This document shows positions 7,232-17,300 of a stretch of 64,000 nucleotides of DNA, piece by piece. Made by a program: the position numbers and the translations under genes. The notes beneath the pieces were generated by a model. That model saw only the letters and a list, made by a program, of their open reading frames with translations. It was not told the DNA's origin and did not search any database. This DNA is from Myxococcus flavus. GTDB lineage: Bacteria > Myxococcota > Myxococcia > Myxococcales > Myxococcaceae. Numbering within the stretch: the first letter of the stretch is position 1; every line of letters begins with the position of its first letter. Location: assembly GCF_050038885.1 (NCBI RefSeq), contig NZ_CP143624.1:4588001-4652000 (forward strand). Direction: 5' to 3'.

Positions 7232-10200
7232 TTATTCGGGCGTGGCTTGGCCTCTCGCGGCCCTCCGTGACGCCAGCCGCTCCGCCACCCGCACCTGCCA
7301 CCCGTGCACGAAGGCGTAGAAGGTGGGCAGCACCAGCAGGGTGAAGAGGGTGGACGTGACGAGCCCGCCCACCATCACCACGGCCAGGGGGCGCTCCACC
7401 TCCGTGCCGTGGAGCGGCAGCACGAGCAGCGGTAGCAGGCCCAGGATGGCCGTGGACGCTGTCATCAGCTTGGGACGCACGCGGCCGATGCTCGCCTCGC
7501 GCACCGCCTCGTCGAAGGGCTTGCCGTGCTGCATGAGCAGTTTCGTCTGCGCCACCAGCACCAGTCCATTCTGGACGGCGATGCCGAACAGGCCGATGAG
7601 GCCGACGAGGCTGGACACGTTCCACGTCTCCCCGGCGATGAGCAGCGCGACGATGCCGCCGACGAAGGCGTCCGGCAGCGTGGCGATGATGACCATGGCC
7701 TCCGCCAGGGAGCCCAGCGCCAGGTACAGCAGGATGAACACCGCGAGCACCGCCACCGCGATGGCCACCGTCATCGCCTGCGCCGCGCGCTGCTGGCTCT
7801 CCACGCGGCCACCCACGTCGAGGAAATAGCCGGTGGGCAGCTTCAGCTCCGCGGCCAGTCGCTCCCGCACCTCGGCCGCCGTGCTGCCCAGATCCCTGCC
7901 CGCGACGCTGGCCTCCACGGCGATGCGCCGGCTCCCCGCCTCGCGGCGGATGCTGCCCGCGCCGAACGTCTCCTCGATGGTGGCGAGCTGGCTCAGCGGA
8001 ATGCGCGTTCCATCATGCCCATCCACCAGCAGGCTGCGGATGGCGCTGGCGTCTCCCCGGCGGTGGTCCGCCAGCCGCAAGAGCAGGTCGTAGCGCCGCT
8101 GGCCCTTCCACACCTGGGCGAATTCCTGGCCGACCAGTCCCACCTGCACCGCTCGGATGACGTCTCCGGGCGTCAGGCCCACGCGGGCCACCGCGGCGCG
8201 GTTCACCGTGATGCGCAGCTGCGGCAGGCCGGTGAGCTTCTCCGCGCGCAGGTCCTCCACGCCTTCCACCTTCGCCATGATGGCCTGCGCCCGCTCCGCC
8301 AGCCCGGCCAGCGTCTCCAGCTCCGGACCGAAGATGCGCACGGAGAGGTCCGCCGGGCTGCCTCCGAGCCCCTCGTCGATGCGCATGCCCAGCGGCGTGG
8401 TGAACAGCGTCGTCACGCCGGGGACCCGCTCCACCGCCTCGCGCATCGCGGCCTCGAGCGCTTCCATCGACCGCCCCCGCTCCGGCTTGAGGACGACGAG
8501 CACGTCGGACAGCGTGTGCGGCATCGGGTCCTCCGTGCGCTCGGCGCGGCCCGTGCGGCGCACCACGTCCTCCACTTCGGGAAACTTCAGCAGCGCGTCC
8601 TCCACCAGGTGGTTGAGCCGGTCCACCTCCTCCAGCGAGGCCTCCGGCGGCAGCACTGTCTGGAGCAGCAGGGCGCCTTCATCCAGCTTGGGCATGAAGT
8701 CGCTGCCCACCACGAAGGCCAGCGCCAGCGCGGGCACGGTGACGGCGAGCGCCACCAGCCGCACGAGGCCCGCGTGGCGCATGCATGCCTCCAGCATGGG
8801 CGCGTAGGCGTCCTTGACCTTGCGGATGAGCCAGACGTCCTCGGGCTGTCCCTCGCGGGGCGCGCGGAGGAAGAGGCCGGACGCAACGGGAACGAGCGTG
8901 AGCGCTAGACCCAGCGAGGCCGTCAGGCAGGCCACCACCGCCGCCGCGAGCGGCTGATACATGCGCCCCTCGATGCCCGTCATGGCGAACAAGGGGATGA
9001 ACACCGACACGACGATGAGGGTGGCGAAGGCGATGGGCCGGGCCATCTCCATGGAGGCGGCCAGCGCCACCTCCTTCCGGGGACGCTGGCCCTTCGACTC
9101 GCGCAGGCCGTGGACGATGTTCTCCGTGACGATGATGGCCGCGTCCACCAGGAGGCCCACGGCGATGGCCAGGCCTCCCAGCGTCATGGTGTTGATGCCG
9201 ATGCCGGCGACCTTCAGCAGGATGCCCGCGAGCGCCAGGGATAGGGGCAGGGTGAGCGTGACGATGAGCGCCGCGCGCCAGTCCCCCAGCAGCAGGAAGA
9301 GGACGAGCACCACCAGCACCGCGCCCAGCAGGATGGCCCGGCTGACGCCGCCCAGCGCCGAGTCCACCAGCACCGACTGGTCATAGACGACGCGCAACTG
9401 CACGCCCGGCGGCAGGCCCTGCTGCAATTCCTGGATGGCGGCGCGGACACCCGCAGTCACCCGCTGCGTGTCCGCGCCGAACTGCTTGATGACGCGGCAG
9501 CTCACGACCTCGCCCTTCAGCCGGTGGGCGATGCCGCGTCGAACGGCGGGTGCCTCGCGGATGTCGGCCACGTCGCCCAGGAGCACGGGCGTGCTGTCGC
9601 GCACGGCGACCACGGTGTCGCGCAAATCCTCCACCGTCTCCGCCCGGCCCACCGCGCGCACCGTCCACTCCATGGGCCCCTGCACCACGAAGCCGCCCGA
9701 GGCGTTGAGGTTGGCGCCCTCCAGCGCGTGCTCCACCTCATTCAAGGTGATGCCGCGCGCCACCATCTGATCCGGGTCCAACTGCACCTGGAACTGGCGC
9801 AGGTAGCCGCCCAGCCGCTCCACGCCCGCGACCCCGGGCACGGCGAGCAGGCGGTTCTTCACCTCGAACTCGGCCAGGTCGCGCAGTGTCATCAGCTCGG
9901 CGGCGCCGGGCTCGGCCTCCAGGGTGAACTCGAACACCTCGTTGAGCCGCCCGGTGAGGCTGGAGACGAGCGGCACGTCCGTGCCCGGCGGCAGCTCGTT
10001 CTGTGCCTGGGCCACGCGCTCGACGACGTACTGCCGGCTGCGGAAGTAGTCGGCGTCCGGCTCGAACTCCACCGTGAGCTGGGTGACGCCGAGCTGCGAG
10101 GTGGAGCGGATGCGGCGGACCTCGGGCAGGCCCGCGAGCGCCACCTCCATGGGGATGGCCACCGCCGTCTCCAGCTCCTGCGCGCCCATCGCCGGGTTCT

Positions 10201-10378
10201 GCACGATGACGTTGAAGATGGGGGCGGACAGGTCCGGGAACACGTCGCGCGTCAGCCCCTGGAGCGCCACCGCGCCGAAGGCGGAGAGCGCCAGGGCCAG
10301 CAGGACGGTGAGGCCGGGCCTGGCGAAGGAGGACCGCAGGATGCGGTTCATCAGGGAGTCGGGGCCCTCAGTGCGCAT
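7232..10378 (-). CDS. RND heavy-metal efflux pump, inner-membrane subunit (CzcA/CusA family)
   Basis: A 1048-residue proton-driven transporter with the RND layout: TM1 near the N-terminus (PGLTVLLALALSAFG), a large periplasmic loop, TM2-6, a second loop, then TM8-12. In TM4 the segment GLLVDAAIIVTEN (about residue 410) keeps one acidic proton-relay residue, with AVG where divalent-metal CzcA pumps have DFG. The three periplasmic methionines of CusA are not present at the matching positions (DEGALLLQTVLPP; MPHTLSDVLVVLKP), so the metal is unassigned. ATG 10378 is chosen because GGAGGAGGTGACC precedes it; a GTG at 10387 is too close to that site. It overlaps the adaptor gene by 11 bp. Confidence 0.9.
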   Translation of the reverse strand: MRTEGPDSLMNRILRSSFARPGLTVLLALALSAFGAVALQGLTRDVFPDLSAPIFNVIVQNPAMGAQELETAVAIPMEVALAGLPEVRRIRSTSQLGVTQLTVEFEPDADYFRSRQYVVERVAQAQNELPPGTDVPLVSSLTGRLNEVFEFTLEAEPGAAELMTLRDLAEFEVKNRLLAVPGVAGVERLGGYLRQFQVQLDPDQMVARGITLNEVEHALEGANLNASGGFVVQGPMEWTVRAVGRAETVEDLRDTVVAVRDSTPVLLGDVADIREAPAVRRGIAHRLKGEVVSCRVIKQFGADTQRVTAGVRAAIQELQQGLPPGVQLRVVYDQSVLVDSALGGVSRAILLGAVLVVLVLFLLLGDWRAALIVTLTLPLSLALAGILLKVAGIGINTMTLGGLAIAVGLLVDAAIIVTENIVHGLRESKGQRPRKEVALAASMEMARPIAFATLIVVSVFIPLFAMTGIEGRMYQPLAAAVVACLTASLGLALTLVPVASGLFLRAPREGQPEDVWLIRKVKDAYAPMLEACMRHAGLVRLVALAVTVPALALAFVVGSDFMPKLDEGALLLQTVLPPEASLEEVDRLNHLVEDALLKFPEVEDVVRRTGRAERTEDPMPHTLSDVLVVLKPERGRSMEALEAAMREAVERVPGVTTLFTTPLGMRIDEGLGGSPADLSVRIFGPELETLAGLAERAQAIMAKVEGVEDLRAEKLTGLPQLRITVNRAAVARVGLTPGDVIRAVQVGLVGQEFAQVWKGQRRYDLLLRLADHRRGDASAIRSLLVDGHDGTRIPLSQLATIEETFGAGSIRREAGSRRIAVEASVAGRDLGSTAAEVRERLAAELKLPTGYFLDVGGRVESQQRAAQAMTVAIAVAVLAVFILLYLALGSLAEAMVIIATLPDAFVGGIVALLIAGETWNVSSLVGLIGLFGIAVQNGLVLVAQTKLLMQHGKPFDEAVREASIGRVRPKLMTASTAILGLLPLLVLPLHGTEVERPLAVVMVGGLVTSTLFTLLVLPTFYAFVHGWQVRVAERLASRRAARGQATPE

Positions 10379-11567
10379 GGGGGTCACCTCCTCCGCCGCT
10401 GAGCTTCTCCGCCTCCGCCTTGAGCAGGAACGCGCCTTCCACCACCACCTGCTCGCCGGGCTTCAGGCCGGAGAGGACCTCCACGTCGCCGCCCAGCGTG
10501 CGGCCGCGGCCCACCTCGCGCCGCTCGAAGACACCGCGGGCCTCCGTGGGCAGGAAGGCCACCCAGCCGCCTTCCAGCCGCTGGAGCGCCGCGGCGGGGA
10601 CGGCGGTGATGGGCGCGCCCGGGTCTCCCAGGGGGATGTACGCCGTGGCGGACATGCCGGGCCGCAGGTGCCCGTCGGCGTTGTCCAGCTCCAGCCGCAC
10701 GGGGATGGTGCGCGAGGTCGGGTCCACGCGCTGTCCCACGTGGCCCACCTTCGCCATGAACTCCTGGCCCGGGAAGGCCGCGAAGGTGACGCGGGCCTGC
10801 GTGCCGCGCTGGATGCGCACGGCGTCCCGCTCGAAGGCGTGCACCACGAGCCACAGCGAGGACACATCGCCAATGCAGAAGAGCGGTTGGTTGGGGTCGG
10901 CCATCTGCCCCATCCGCGCGGTGCGCTCGACGACGGTGCCGGACAGCGGCGCGCGCAGGACGAAGCCCGGCGGGACGTTTCCTCCGCGCAGCTCTTCGTC
11001 ACTCACGCCCAGCGCCATCAGCTCCGCGCGCGCGGCGGCCACCGAGGCCTCGGCGGCGGCGGCCTCCGCTTCGGCGGTCTGCACGTCCTTGCGCGCGACG
11101 ATGCGCTCCTCGGCCAGCGCGCGCTTGCGTTCGGCGGCCTGGCGCGCGGCCGAGGCCTGGGCCTGGGCGGCCTGTAGTGAGGCGCGTGCCTTGCCGAGCT
11201 CCGGGCTCTGGAGGTCCGCGAGTCGGTCGCCCCGCTTCACTTCCTGACCGGTGGTGACGAAGACGGCGCTCACGCGGGCGGCGATGGGGGCCGCCACCTC
11301 GGCGTAGGCGTCCTCGCTGAAGGTCAGCTCGCCCAGGGCGGTGACGCTCTCTCCGCCCGGCCGTACCCCCACGGGCGCGGTGGTGATGCGCAGGTCCCGC
11401 AGCATCTCCGAGGCGATGCGCACGTGCGGCTCGCCATGGTCGTCATGGTGCTCGCCCTCGTGCGCGGCGCCTTCTTCGTGCGCGTGTCCCTCCTCGGCGT
11501 GCGGCGTCTCGCGCTTGCAGGCGGCGAACAGGAGGAGGGCGACCAGAGAACAATGGAGGGGCTTCAT
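10368..11567 (-). CDS. RND adaptor (membrane fusion) lipoprotein with His-rich N-terminus
   Basis: A 399-residue periplasmic adaptor. It has a lipoprotein signal with lipobox LFAAC, then a histidine/acid-rich linker with eight His within about 35 residues (HAHEEG, EHHDDHGEPH) that could bind divalent metal. A barrel-sandwich/lipoyl half (VFVTTGQEVKRGDRLADLQSPELG), an alanine-rich coiled-coil hairpin (about residues 125-180) and beta-barrel and membrane-proximal domains follow. The C-terminus ends in PHAH. Its ATG overlaps the stop of the upstream outer-membrane factor by 4 bp (ATGA), implying translational coupling. It links the outer-membrane channel to the RND pump. Confidence 0.9.
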   Translation of the reverse strand: MKPLHCSLVALLLFAACKRETPHAEEGHAHEEGAAHEGEHHDDHGEPHVRIASEMLRDLRITTAPVGVRPGGESVTALGELTFSEDAYAEVAAPIAARVSAVFVTTGQEVKRGDRLADLQSPELGKARASLQAAQAQASAARQAAERKRALAEERIVARKDVQTAEAEAAAAEASVAAARAELMALGVSDEELRGGNVPPGFVLRAPLSGTVVERTARMGQMADPNQPLFCIGDVSSLWLVVHAFERDAVRIQRGTQARVTFAAFPGQEFMAKVGHVGQRVDPTSRTIPVRLELDNADGHLRPGMSATAYIPLGDPGAPITAVPAAALQRLEGGWVAFLPTEARGVFERREVGRGRTLGGDVEVLSGLKPGEQVVVEGAFLLKAEAEKLSGGGGDPHAH

Positions 11568-12817
11568 GGAAGGACTCCGGTCTCCACGGCCAGCTGGACG
11601 CGGGCGAGCGCTGCCTGGAGGAGGCTGTCGAGGTAGGCGGCACGCGCTTCCAGCGTGTCGCGGCGAACGAGGAGGAACTCGGCGAGGCCCATCTCTCCGG
11701 CTTCGTAGGAGCGGCGGGCGAGGTTTTCGTTGTCGGTGAGCAGCGGCAGGGCGTCGGCTTCCAGCAGGGCCACGGCCTCCAGCCGCTTGCGGTGCTGCAC
11801 GCGCGCGGCCTCCACCTGGACGTCCACTTCCGTCCGGGCCGTGGCCAGCAGGGACTGGAGCCGCCGCACGCGGGCCTCGCCCGCCACCCGGGCGCTGTCT
11901 CCCCGGTCGAAGAGCGGCAGCGGCACGCTCAGCGTGCCGAGGTAGGCGACCTCATCAATCTCCCGCGAATACATGAACCCCGCGGTGACGTCCGGCCAGG
12001 CGCCGGCCCGGCCCAGGCGCCGGTCGGCGTCCGCCTGCGCCAGCTCTGCCTCCAGCGCGGCGATGTCGGGCCGCGCCACGCCCGTGGCCTCCATCACCGG
12101 CTGGAGCGCGAGCCGCCGCAGCTCACCGCGGATGGCCAGCGGGTGGGCGAGGGGCAGGCCCAGCATCGCGCGCAGTTGGTGGAGCTGGACGGCCTCCTCC
12201 CCCTCCGCGACGGCCACTTCCGCGCGCACGCGAGCCAGGGCCACGCGCGCCACGTTGACGTCCACCACGGGCACGTCGCCGGCCTCGAAGCGCCGCTGGG
12301 TGGCGCTCGCGGTGTCCCGGGCGGCGGCCTCGGCCTCTCGTGCCAGGTTCAGCCGCTCCCGCGCATGCAGCGCCTGGAGGAAGCGCGCGGCGACATCGCC
12401 CAGCACCCGGCGCTCGGCGTCGCGGTGGTGGGCCGTCTCCAGCTCCAGGCCGGCGCGCGCGGACTCCCGGCGGGCGCCGCCCTTGCCGCCCAGCTCGAAG
12501 GCCTGGCTGATGCCCACGCTCAGGTCCAGCCCGCGCGTGGCGGGGTGCCCCGGCGAGCCAGGGTCGCTGCGCGGCCCTGCCTGGAGCTGGAAGGTGGGGT
12601 TGTCGTTCAGCAGGGACGCGGCGGCCGCCACGGGGCCCTGGGCCTCGGCGGCGCGGCCCGCGGCATCCAGCAGCGCGGGCGCGCGCTGGCGGGCCAGGGC
12701 CAGGGCTTCTTCCAGGGTCAACGCTGTTTCGGCAGGGCTCGACTGGGCCGCGGCAACGCGCGGCAGGAGGAGGGCGGCGGCCAGCCCGATGGCTGCCACC
12801 GCGGAGGGAAGGTGCAC
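11564..12817 (-). CDS. TolC-family outer-membrane efflux channel (CzcC-like)
   Basis: A 417-residue protein with a cleavable signal (GLAAALLLPRVAAAQ) and two OEP repeats of alternating helices and strands (LTLEEALALARQRAPAL; then DIAALEAELAQADADRR, FMYSREID and SVPLPLFDRGD). OEP proteins form the trimeric outer-membrane duct of RND pumps. The GTG at 12815-12817 follows GAGGTT. It is the first efflux gene in the adaptor-pump operon, downstream of a small Cys-rich secreted protein. Confidence 0.88.
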   Translation of the reverse strand: MHLPSAVAAIGLAAALLLPRVAAAQSSPAETALTLEEALALARQRAPALLDAAGRAAEAQGPVAAAASLLNDNPTFQLQAGPRSDPGSPGHPATRGLDLSVGISQAFELGGKGGARRESARAGLELETAHHRDAERRVLGDVAARFLQALHARERLNLAREAEAAARDTASATQRRFEAGDVPVVDVNVARVALARVRAEVAVAEGEEAVQLHQLRAMLGLPLAHPLAIRGELRRLALQPVMEATGVARPDIAALEAELAQADADRRLGRAGAWPDVTAGFMYSREIDEVAYLGTLSVPLPLFDRGDSARVAGEARVRRLQSLLATARTEVDVQVEAARVQHRKRLEAVALLEADALPLLTDNENLARRSYEAGEMGLAEFLLVRRDTLEARAAYLDSLLQAALARVQLAVETGVLP

Positions 12818-12926
12818 GGCAAGAACCTCGCGAAAGGGAGGCGAGCGTCAGGCCTGAGCGTGCCCCGCATATGCCACGGGCACACCTGTCCTGATGGACG
12901 CGAGCGAACGGGATGACGAACGCGAC

Positions 12927-13241
12927 CTACGCGAGGGGCACTATGGGCACGTGGAGGATGTCCCCCACGTCCACGGACGGCGGTTCGGCTTTCTCGTAGG
13001 CGACGCGCAAGGGCCGCGACACGAGGAGCACGATGGAGGGCGGCGGGGCGTGTGCGGCGACCGAGCGCACGTGGCTGCAGCAGGTGCAGTCGATGCAGTC
13101 CGGGGCGCACTGGCCCTGCGCATCATCGTCCGGGCAGCTCTGCGAGCAGACCTCGCCCACCGCGCCGGTGAGGGTGGGCATCAAGCCCCCCAGGCCCGGG
13201 GCGAGCAGGAACAGGCAGACGAGGAGCCAGATTCGGAGCAC
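12927..13241 (-). CDS. Small secreted Cys-rich protein heading the first RND operon
   Basis: A 104-residue protein not recognised as a named family. It has a strong signal peptide (MLRIWLLVCLFLLAPGLGG) and a cysteine cluster at about residues 32-55 (CSQSCPDDD, CAPDCIDCTCCSH). A proline-rich hydrophobic segment follows (APPPSIVLLVS), then a C-terminal tail PIVPLA. The GTG start is at 13239-13241. It is on the same strand as the efflux operon, 109 bp upstream. A gene of the same general design precedes the second RND operon, suggesting a periplasmic metal-binding accessory or sensor. That role is inferred from position and composition. Confidence 0.65.
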   Translation of the reverse strand: MLRIWLLVCLFLLAPGLGGLMPTLTGAVGEVCSQSCPDDDAQGQCAPDCIDCTCCSHVRSVAAHAPPPSIVLLVSRPLRVAYEKAEPPSVDVGDILHVPIVPLA

Positions 13242-13330
13242 GCTGGCGGCCTTCTACCACGTTTCCCAATGCAATGCGTGCGAGGGACTCGCACGGAGTG
13301 AGCCTCCTCGCCCGCAGGGGAAGTCATGTG

Positions 13331-14173
13331 TCAGGAAATGCCCTGACGCAGGCGGCTCCAGTCGAAGTTGGGCGCCGGGTCGTTCTTGCGGCCCTTGGGC
13401 ACCGCCACGTCCGCGTGGCCCACGATGTTCTTCATGGGCACGTCGTACTGCTGCTTCAGGTAGCCGGTGAGCTGGGTGAGCGCCTTGTACTGGGCCTCGG
13501 TGAAGGGCGTCTTGCCGCTGCCGTCGTTGACGAGCTCGATGCCGATGGAGCGGTTGTTGATGTCGGAGGGCACGCCGTGCAGCTCGCCCTTGCCCGCGTG
13601 CCAGGCGCGCTTGTCGTCACCGACGAGCTGATAGATCTTGCCGTCGCGGTCCACCATGTAGTGCGCGGACACCTTGCTCTGCGGGTTGCGCATCCACGCC
13701 AGGTCGCCCGCGCCGTTGTTGGTCGCGGTGTGGTGCAGGACGATGGTGTCGATGTCCGTCCCGCCGCGCGAGTTGTAGTTGGGCGAGGGCGCGTTGATGA
13801 CCGCGGGCTTGGTGAACGTGCCGCCCGGCGTGGTCGGCGTGGTGGGGCCGGGGCCGCTGGAGCCCAGTGCCTTCTTCAGCGCGGCGTGCGTCTGGTCGCC
13901 GTAGTAGCCGGTGGTGGGCAGCTTGTTGTCCGCCTGGAACTTCTTCACCGCTGTTTCCGTCTGCGGACCGAAGGTGCCGGGGCCCGTGGCCACCTGCGTC
14001 TTCGTCATGTAGCCCACCTGCACGAGCGCGTCCTGGAGCTGCTTCACCTTCGGCCCGGTGTCGCCCTTGCGCAGGCCCGCCGGCGGCGCGGAGACCGAAG
14101 CGGCAGTGGCGGTGGTGCGGGACGCCTGCGCCTGGGGGGCGCGGAACACGGGGCTGAACGAGGGCAATCGCAT
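13331..14173 (-). CDS. N-acetylmuramoyl-L-alanine amidase with peptidoglycan-binding domain
   Basis: A 280-residue enzyme predicted to cleave the amide between MurNAc and L-alanine. Residues about 34-105 form a PG_binding_1 domain (LRKGDTGPKVKQLQDAL, TFGPQTETAVKKFQ, LPTTGYYG). A Thr/Pro/Gly linker leads to an Amidase_2 (T7-lysozyme-like) domain. It has zinc ligands in IVLHHTAT and GHADVAVPKGRKNDP, and NRSIGIELVND between them. No clear signal peptide is present, so export may be non-classical or it may act in lysis or predation. It sits alone between the two efflux operons. Confidence 0.88.
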   Translation of the reverse strand: MRLPSFSPVFRAPQAQASRTTATAASVSAPPAGLRKGDTGPKVKQLQDALVQVGYMTKTQVATGPGTFGPQTETAVKKFQADNKLPTTGYYGDQTHAALKKALGSSGPGPTTPTTPGGTFTKPAVINAPSPNYNSRGGTDIDTIVLHHTATNNGAGDLAWMRNPQSKVSAHYMVDRDGKIYQLVGDDKRAWHAGKGELHGVPSDINNRSIGIELVNDGSGKTPFTEAQYKALTQLTGYLKQQYDVPMKNIVGHADVAVPKGRKNDPAPNFDWSRLRQGIS

Positions 14174-14232
14174 GGAGGGGTCCGGAGGGGGGTGGAAGCG
14201 GAGTGAATCTGTCCGGATTATCGGCCCCGAAA

Positions 14233-14258
14233 CCCCGGGAGTTGCGTAACTCCCGGGG
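14233..14258 (-). terminator. Strong hairpin terminator of the cus operon
   Basis: CCCCGGGAGTT (14233-14243) and AACTCCCGGGG (14248-14258) form a perfect 11-bp stem with a 4-nt loop about 40 bp past the CusA stop. On the minus strand it is followed by TTTCGG, a short T-run. It separates the cus operon from the amidase gene. Confidence 0.7.
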
Positions 14259-14271
14259 CCAGGGCCCGGCT

Positions 14272-14304
14272 GTCTGAGTGTGGCTGTTTATTGAATTCTC
14301 AGAC
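14272..14304. repeat. Inverted repeat overlapping the cusA stop codon
   Basis: GTCTGAG at 14272-14278 and CTCAGAC at 14298-14304 are a perfect 7-bp dyad with a 19-nt, AT-rich spacer. The right arm contains the cusA stop codon. It may be a 3'-end stability element or part of the downstream terminator. Confidence 0.35.
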
Positions 14305-17300
14305 TGCTTGTGGATTGGCGGGGAGCGTCGGCTCGCCCGTGCCTTCCTGGGGCTCCTCCTGGGGAAGGCGGCGCCGCTTCCAGAGGGCGAAGATGGCCGG
14401 ATACACGGTCAGCTCGAGCAGGAAGGACGTCACGAGCCCGCCCACCAGCGGCGCGGCGATGCGCTTCATGACATCCGCGCCCGTGCCGGTGCTCCACAGC
14501 ACCGGGAGCAGGCCGATCATGTCCGTCATCACCGTCATCAGCTTGGGGCGGATGCGCCGCGCCGCGCCATCGACGATGGTCTCCGTCAGGTCGGCCATGG
14601 AGCGCAGCCGGCCCTCCTGGTCCGCCTTCTTATGGGCGAGGGTGAGGTAGAGCAGCATCACCACGCCCGTCTCCGCGTCGAGCCCGGCCAGCGCGATGAG
14701 CCCCACCCACACGGCGATGCTCATGTTGTAGCCGAGCAGGTACAGCAGCCACACCGCGCCAATCAGGCTGAAGGGCACCGCCAGCAGGACGATGGCCGTC
14801 TCCGCCACGGACTTCGTGCTGAAGTACAAGAGCAGGCACACCAGCAGCAGGGTGACGGGAATCACGACCTTGAGCTTCTCGGTGGCGCGCTCGAAGTACT
14901 TGAACTGGCCGCTCCACTCCACGCGCACGCCGGTGGGGGTCTTCACCTCGCGCGCCACCGCCGCCTTGGCGTCCTCCACGTAGTCCGCGATGGGCCTGTC
15001 GGTGTCCACGAAGACATACGTGACGAGCTTGCCGCCCTCGCTGCGAATCATGGGCGGCCCCTGCACGAAGCGCACGTCCGCCACCTGGGCCAGCGGCACC
15101 TGTGCGCCGCCCGGCGTGGGCACCAGCACCTCCTTCAGCAGCTCCGGGCTGTCGCGATACTCGCGCGCGTAGCGGACGTTGATGGGGTAGCGCTCGCGGC
15201 CCTCCACCGTCTGGGAGACGTTCTCCCCGCCGATGGCGCCCAGCACCACCTCGTTGATGTCCTTCACGCCCAGGCCCAGGCGCGCGGCTGCTTCCCGCTT
15301 CACCTCGACGTCCACGTAGAAGCCGCCGGTGGAGCGGTCCGCGAACGCGCTGCGCGTGCCGGGCACCTGGGCCACCGCCTTCTCGATGGCCACGGCCGTC
15401 TGCTCCAGCGTGTCCAGGTTGTCGCCGAACACCTGGATGCCCAGCGGGCTGCGGATGCCGGTGGCCAGCATCTCCGTGCGCGTCTGGATGGGCATCCAGA
15501 AGATGTTGGGCATGCCGGGGTACTGGAGCGTCTCGTCCATCTCCGTGAGCAGGGCTTCCCAGGTGAGGCCCTTGCGCCACTCGGACTTCGGCTTGAGCAC
15601 CACCGTCGTCTCGAACATGGACAGCGGCGCCGGGTCCGTGGGGGTCTCCGCGCGGCCCGCCTTGCCGAAGACGCTGACCACCTCCGGGATGCGCTTCAGC
15701 TGCGCGTCCATGGACTGGAGGATGCGCGTGGCCTCGGTGATGGACATGCCCGGCGGCGAGGTGGGCATGTAGAGGATGGCGCCCTCGTTGAGCGGCGGCA
15801 TGAACTCGTGGCCCAGGCGCAGGAAGGCCGGCACCGTCAGCACCATGGCCACCACGGACAGCGCCACCACCGCCTTCGCGTGGCGCACGACGAAGCGCAC
15901 CACCGGCGTGTAGAGGGCCACCAGCCAGCGGTTGAGCGGGTTCTCCTCCTCCCGGCGGATGCGCCCGCGGATGAAGAGCACCGCCAGCGCGGGCGTCAAC
16001 GTCACCGCCAGCACCGCGGCGAAGCCCATGGAGTACGTCTTGGTGTACGCCAGCGGCTTGAAGAGCCGGCCTTCGGTGGCCTCCAGCGTGAAGACGGGCA
16101 GGAAGGCGACGGTGAGCACCAGCAGCGTGCCGAAGATGGAGGGGCCCACCTCCTGCATCGCGGAGATGATGACCTCGCGCCGCGCGCCGGGCCGGCCTTC
16201 CGCCTCCCACGCCTCCAGCTTCTTGTGGATGTTCTCCACGATGATGATGGAGGCGTCCACCATGGCGCCGATGGCGACGATGATGCCGCCCAGGCTCATG
16301 ATGTTGGCGGTGAGCCCCTGGTAGTACATGGGGATGAAGGCGAGCAGCACCGCCACTGGCAGCGTGAGGATGGTGACCAGCGCGCTGCGCGCGTGCATCA
16401 GGAAGAGGAAGATGATGAGGCTGACCACCAGCATCTCCTCCACCAGCGCCCGGCTGAGCGTGGCGATGGACTCCTCGATGAGCCCGGAGCGGTCGTACGT
16501 GACGACCAGCTCCACGCCCTCCGGCAGGCCCGCCCGCACCTCCTCCAGGCGCGCCTTCACCGCCTCGATGACGGACAGCGCGTTCTCCCCGTAGCGCATG
16601 ACGACGATGCCGCCGGCCACCTCGCCCTTGCCGTCCAGCTCCGCCACGCCCCGGCGGATGTCCGGCCCCAGGCTCACCTGGGCCACGTTGCGCACCAGCA
16701 CGGGCGTGCCGTCCTCGCTCACCTTGAGCGGGATGTTCTCGATGTCCTGCGTGGAGCGGATGTAGCCGCGCCCGCGGATGACGTGCTCGTGCCCGGCAAT
16801 CTCCATCACCCGGCCGCCCACGTCCTCGTTGGACTCGCGGACGGCGCGCGTCACCTCGCCCAGCGTCACGCCATAGGCGCGCAGCTGGTTGGGGTCCACC
16901 TGCACCTGGTACTGCTTCACGATGCCGCCCACGCTGGCGACCTCCGCCACGCCCGGCACGCTGGACAGCGCGTAGCGCACGTTCCAGTCCTGGAGGCTGC
17001 GCAGGTCCGCGAGCGAGTGCTTGCCGCTCTCGTCCACGAGCGCGTACTCGAACACCCAGCCCACGCCGGTGGCGTCCGGCCCCAGCGTGGGCGTCACGCC
17101 CGCGGGCAGGCGCCCCCGCGCCGTCTCCATGTATTCGAGCACGCGGCTGCGCGCCCAGTACATGTCCGTGCCGTCCTCGAAGATGACGTAGACGAAGGAC
17201 ATGCCGAACATGGACTGGCCGCGCACGGCCTTCACCTTCGGCGCCGACAGCAGGGACGAGGAGATGGGGTAGGTAATCTGGTCCTCGACCAGGTCCGGCC

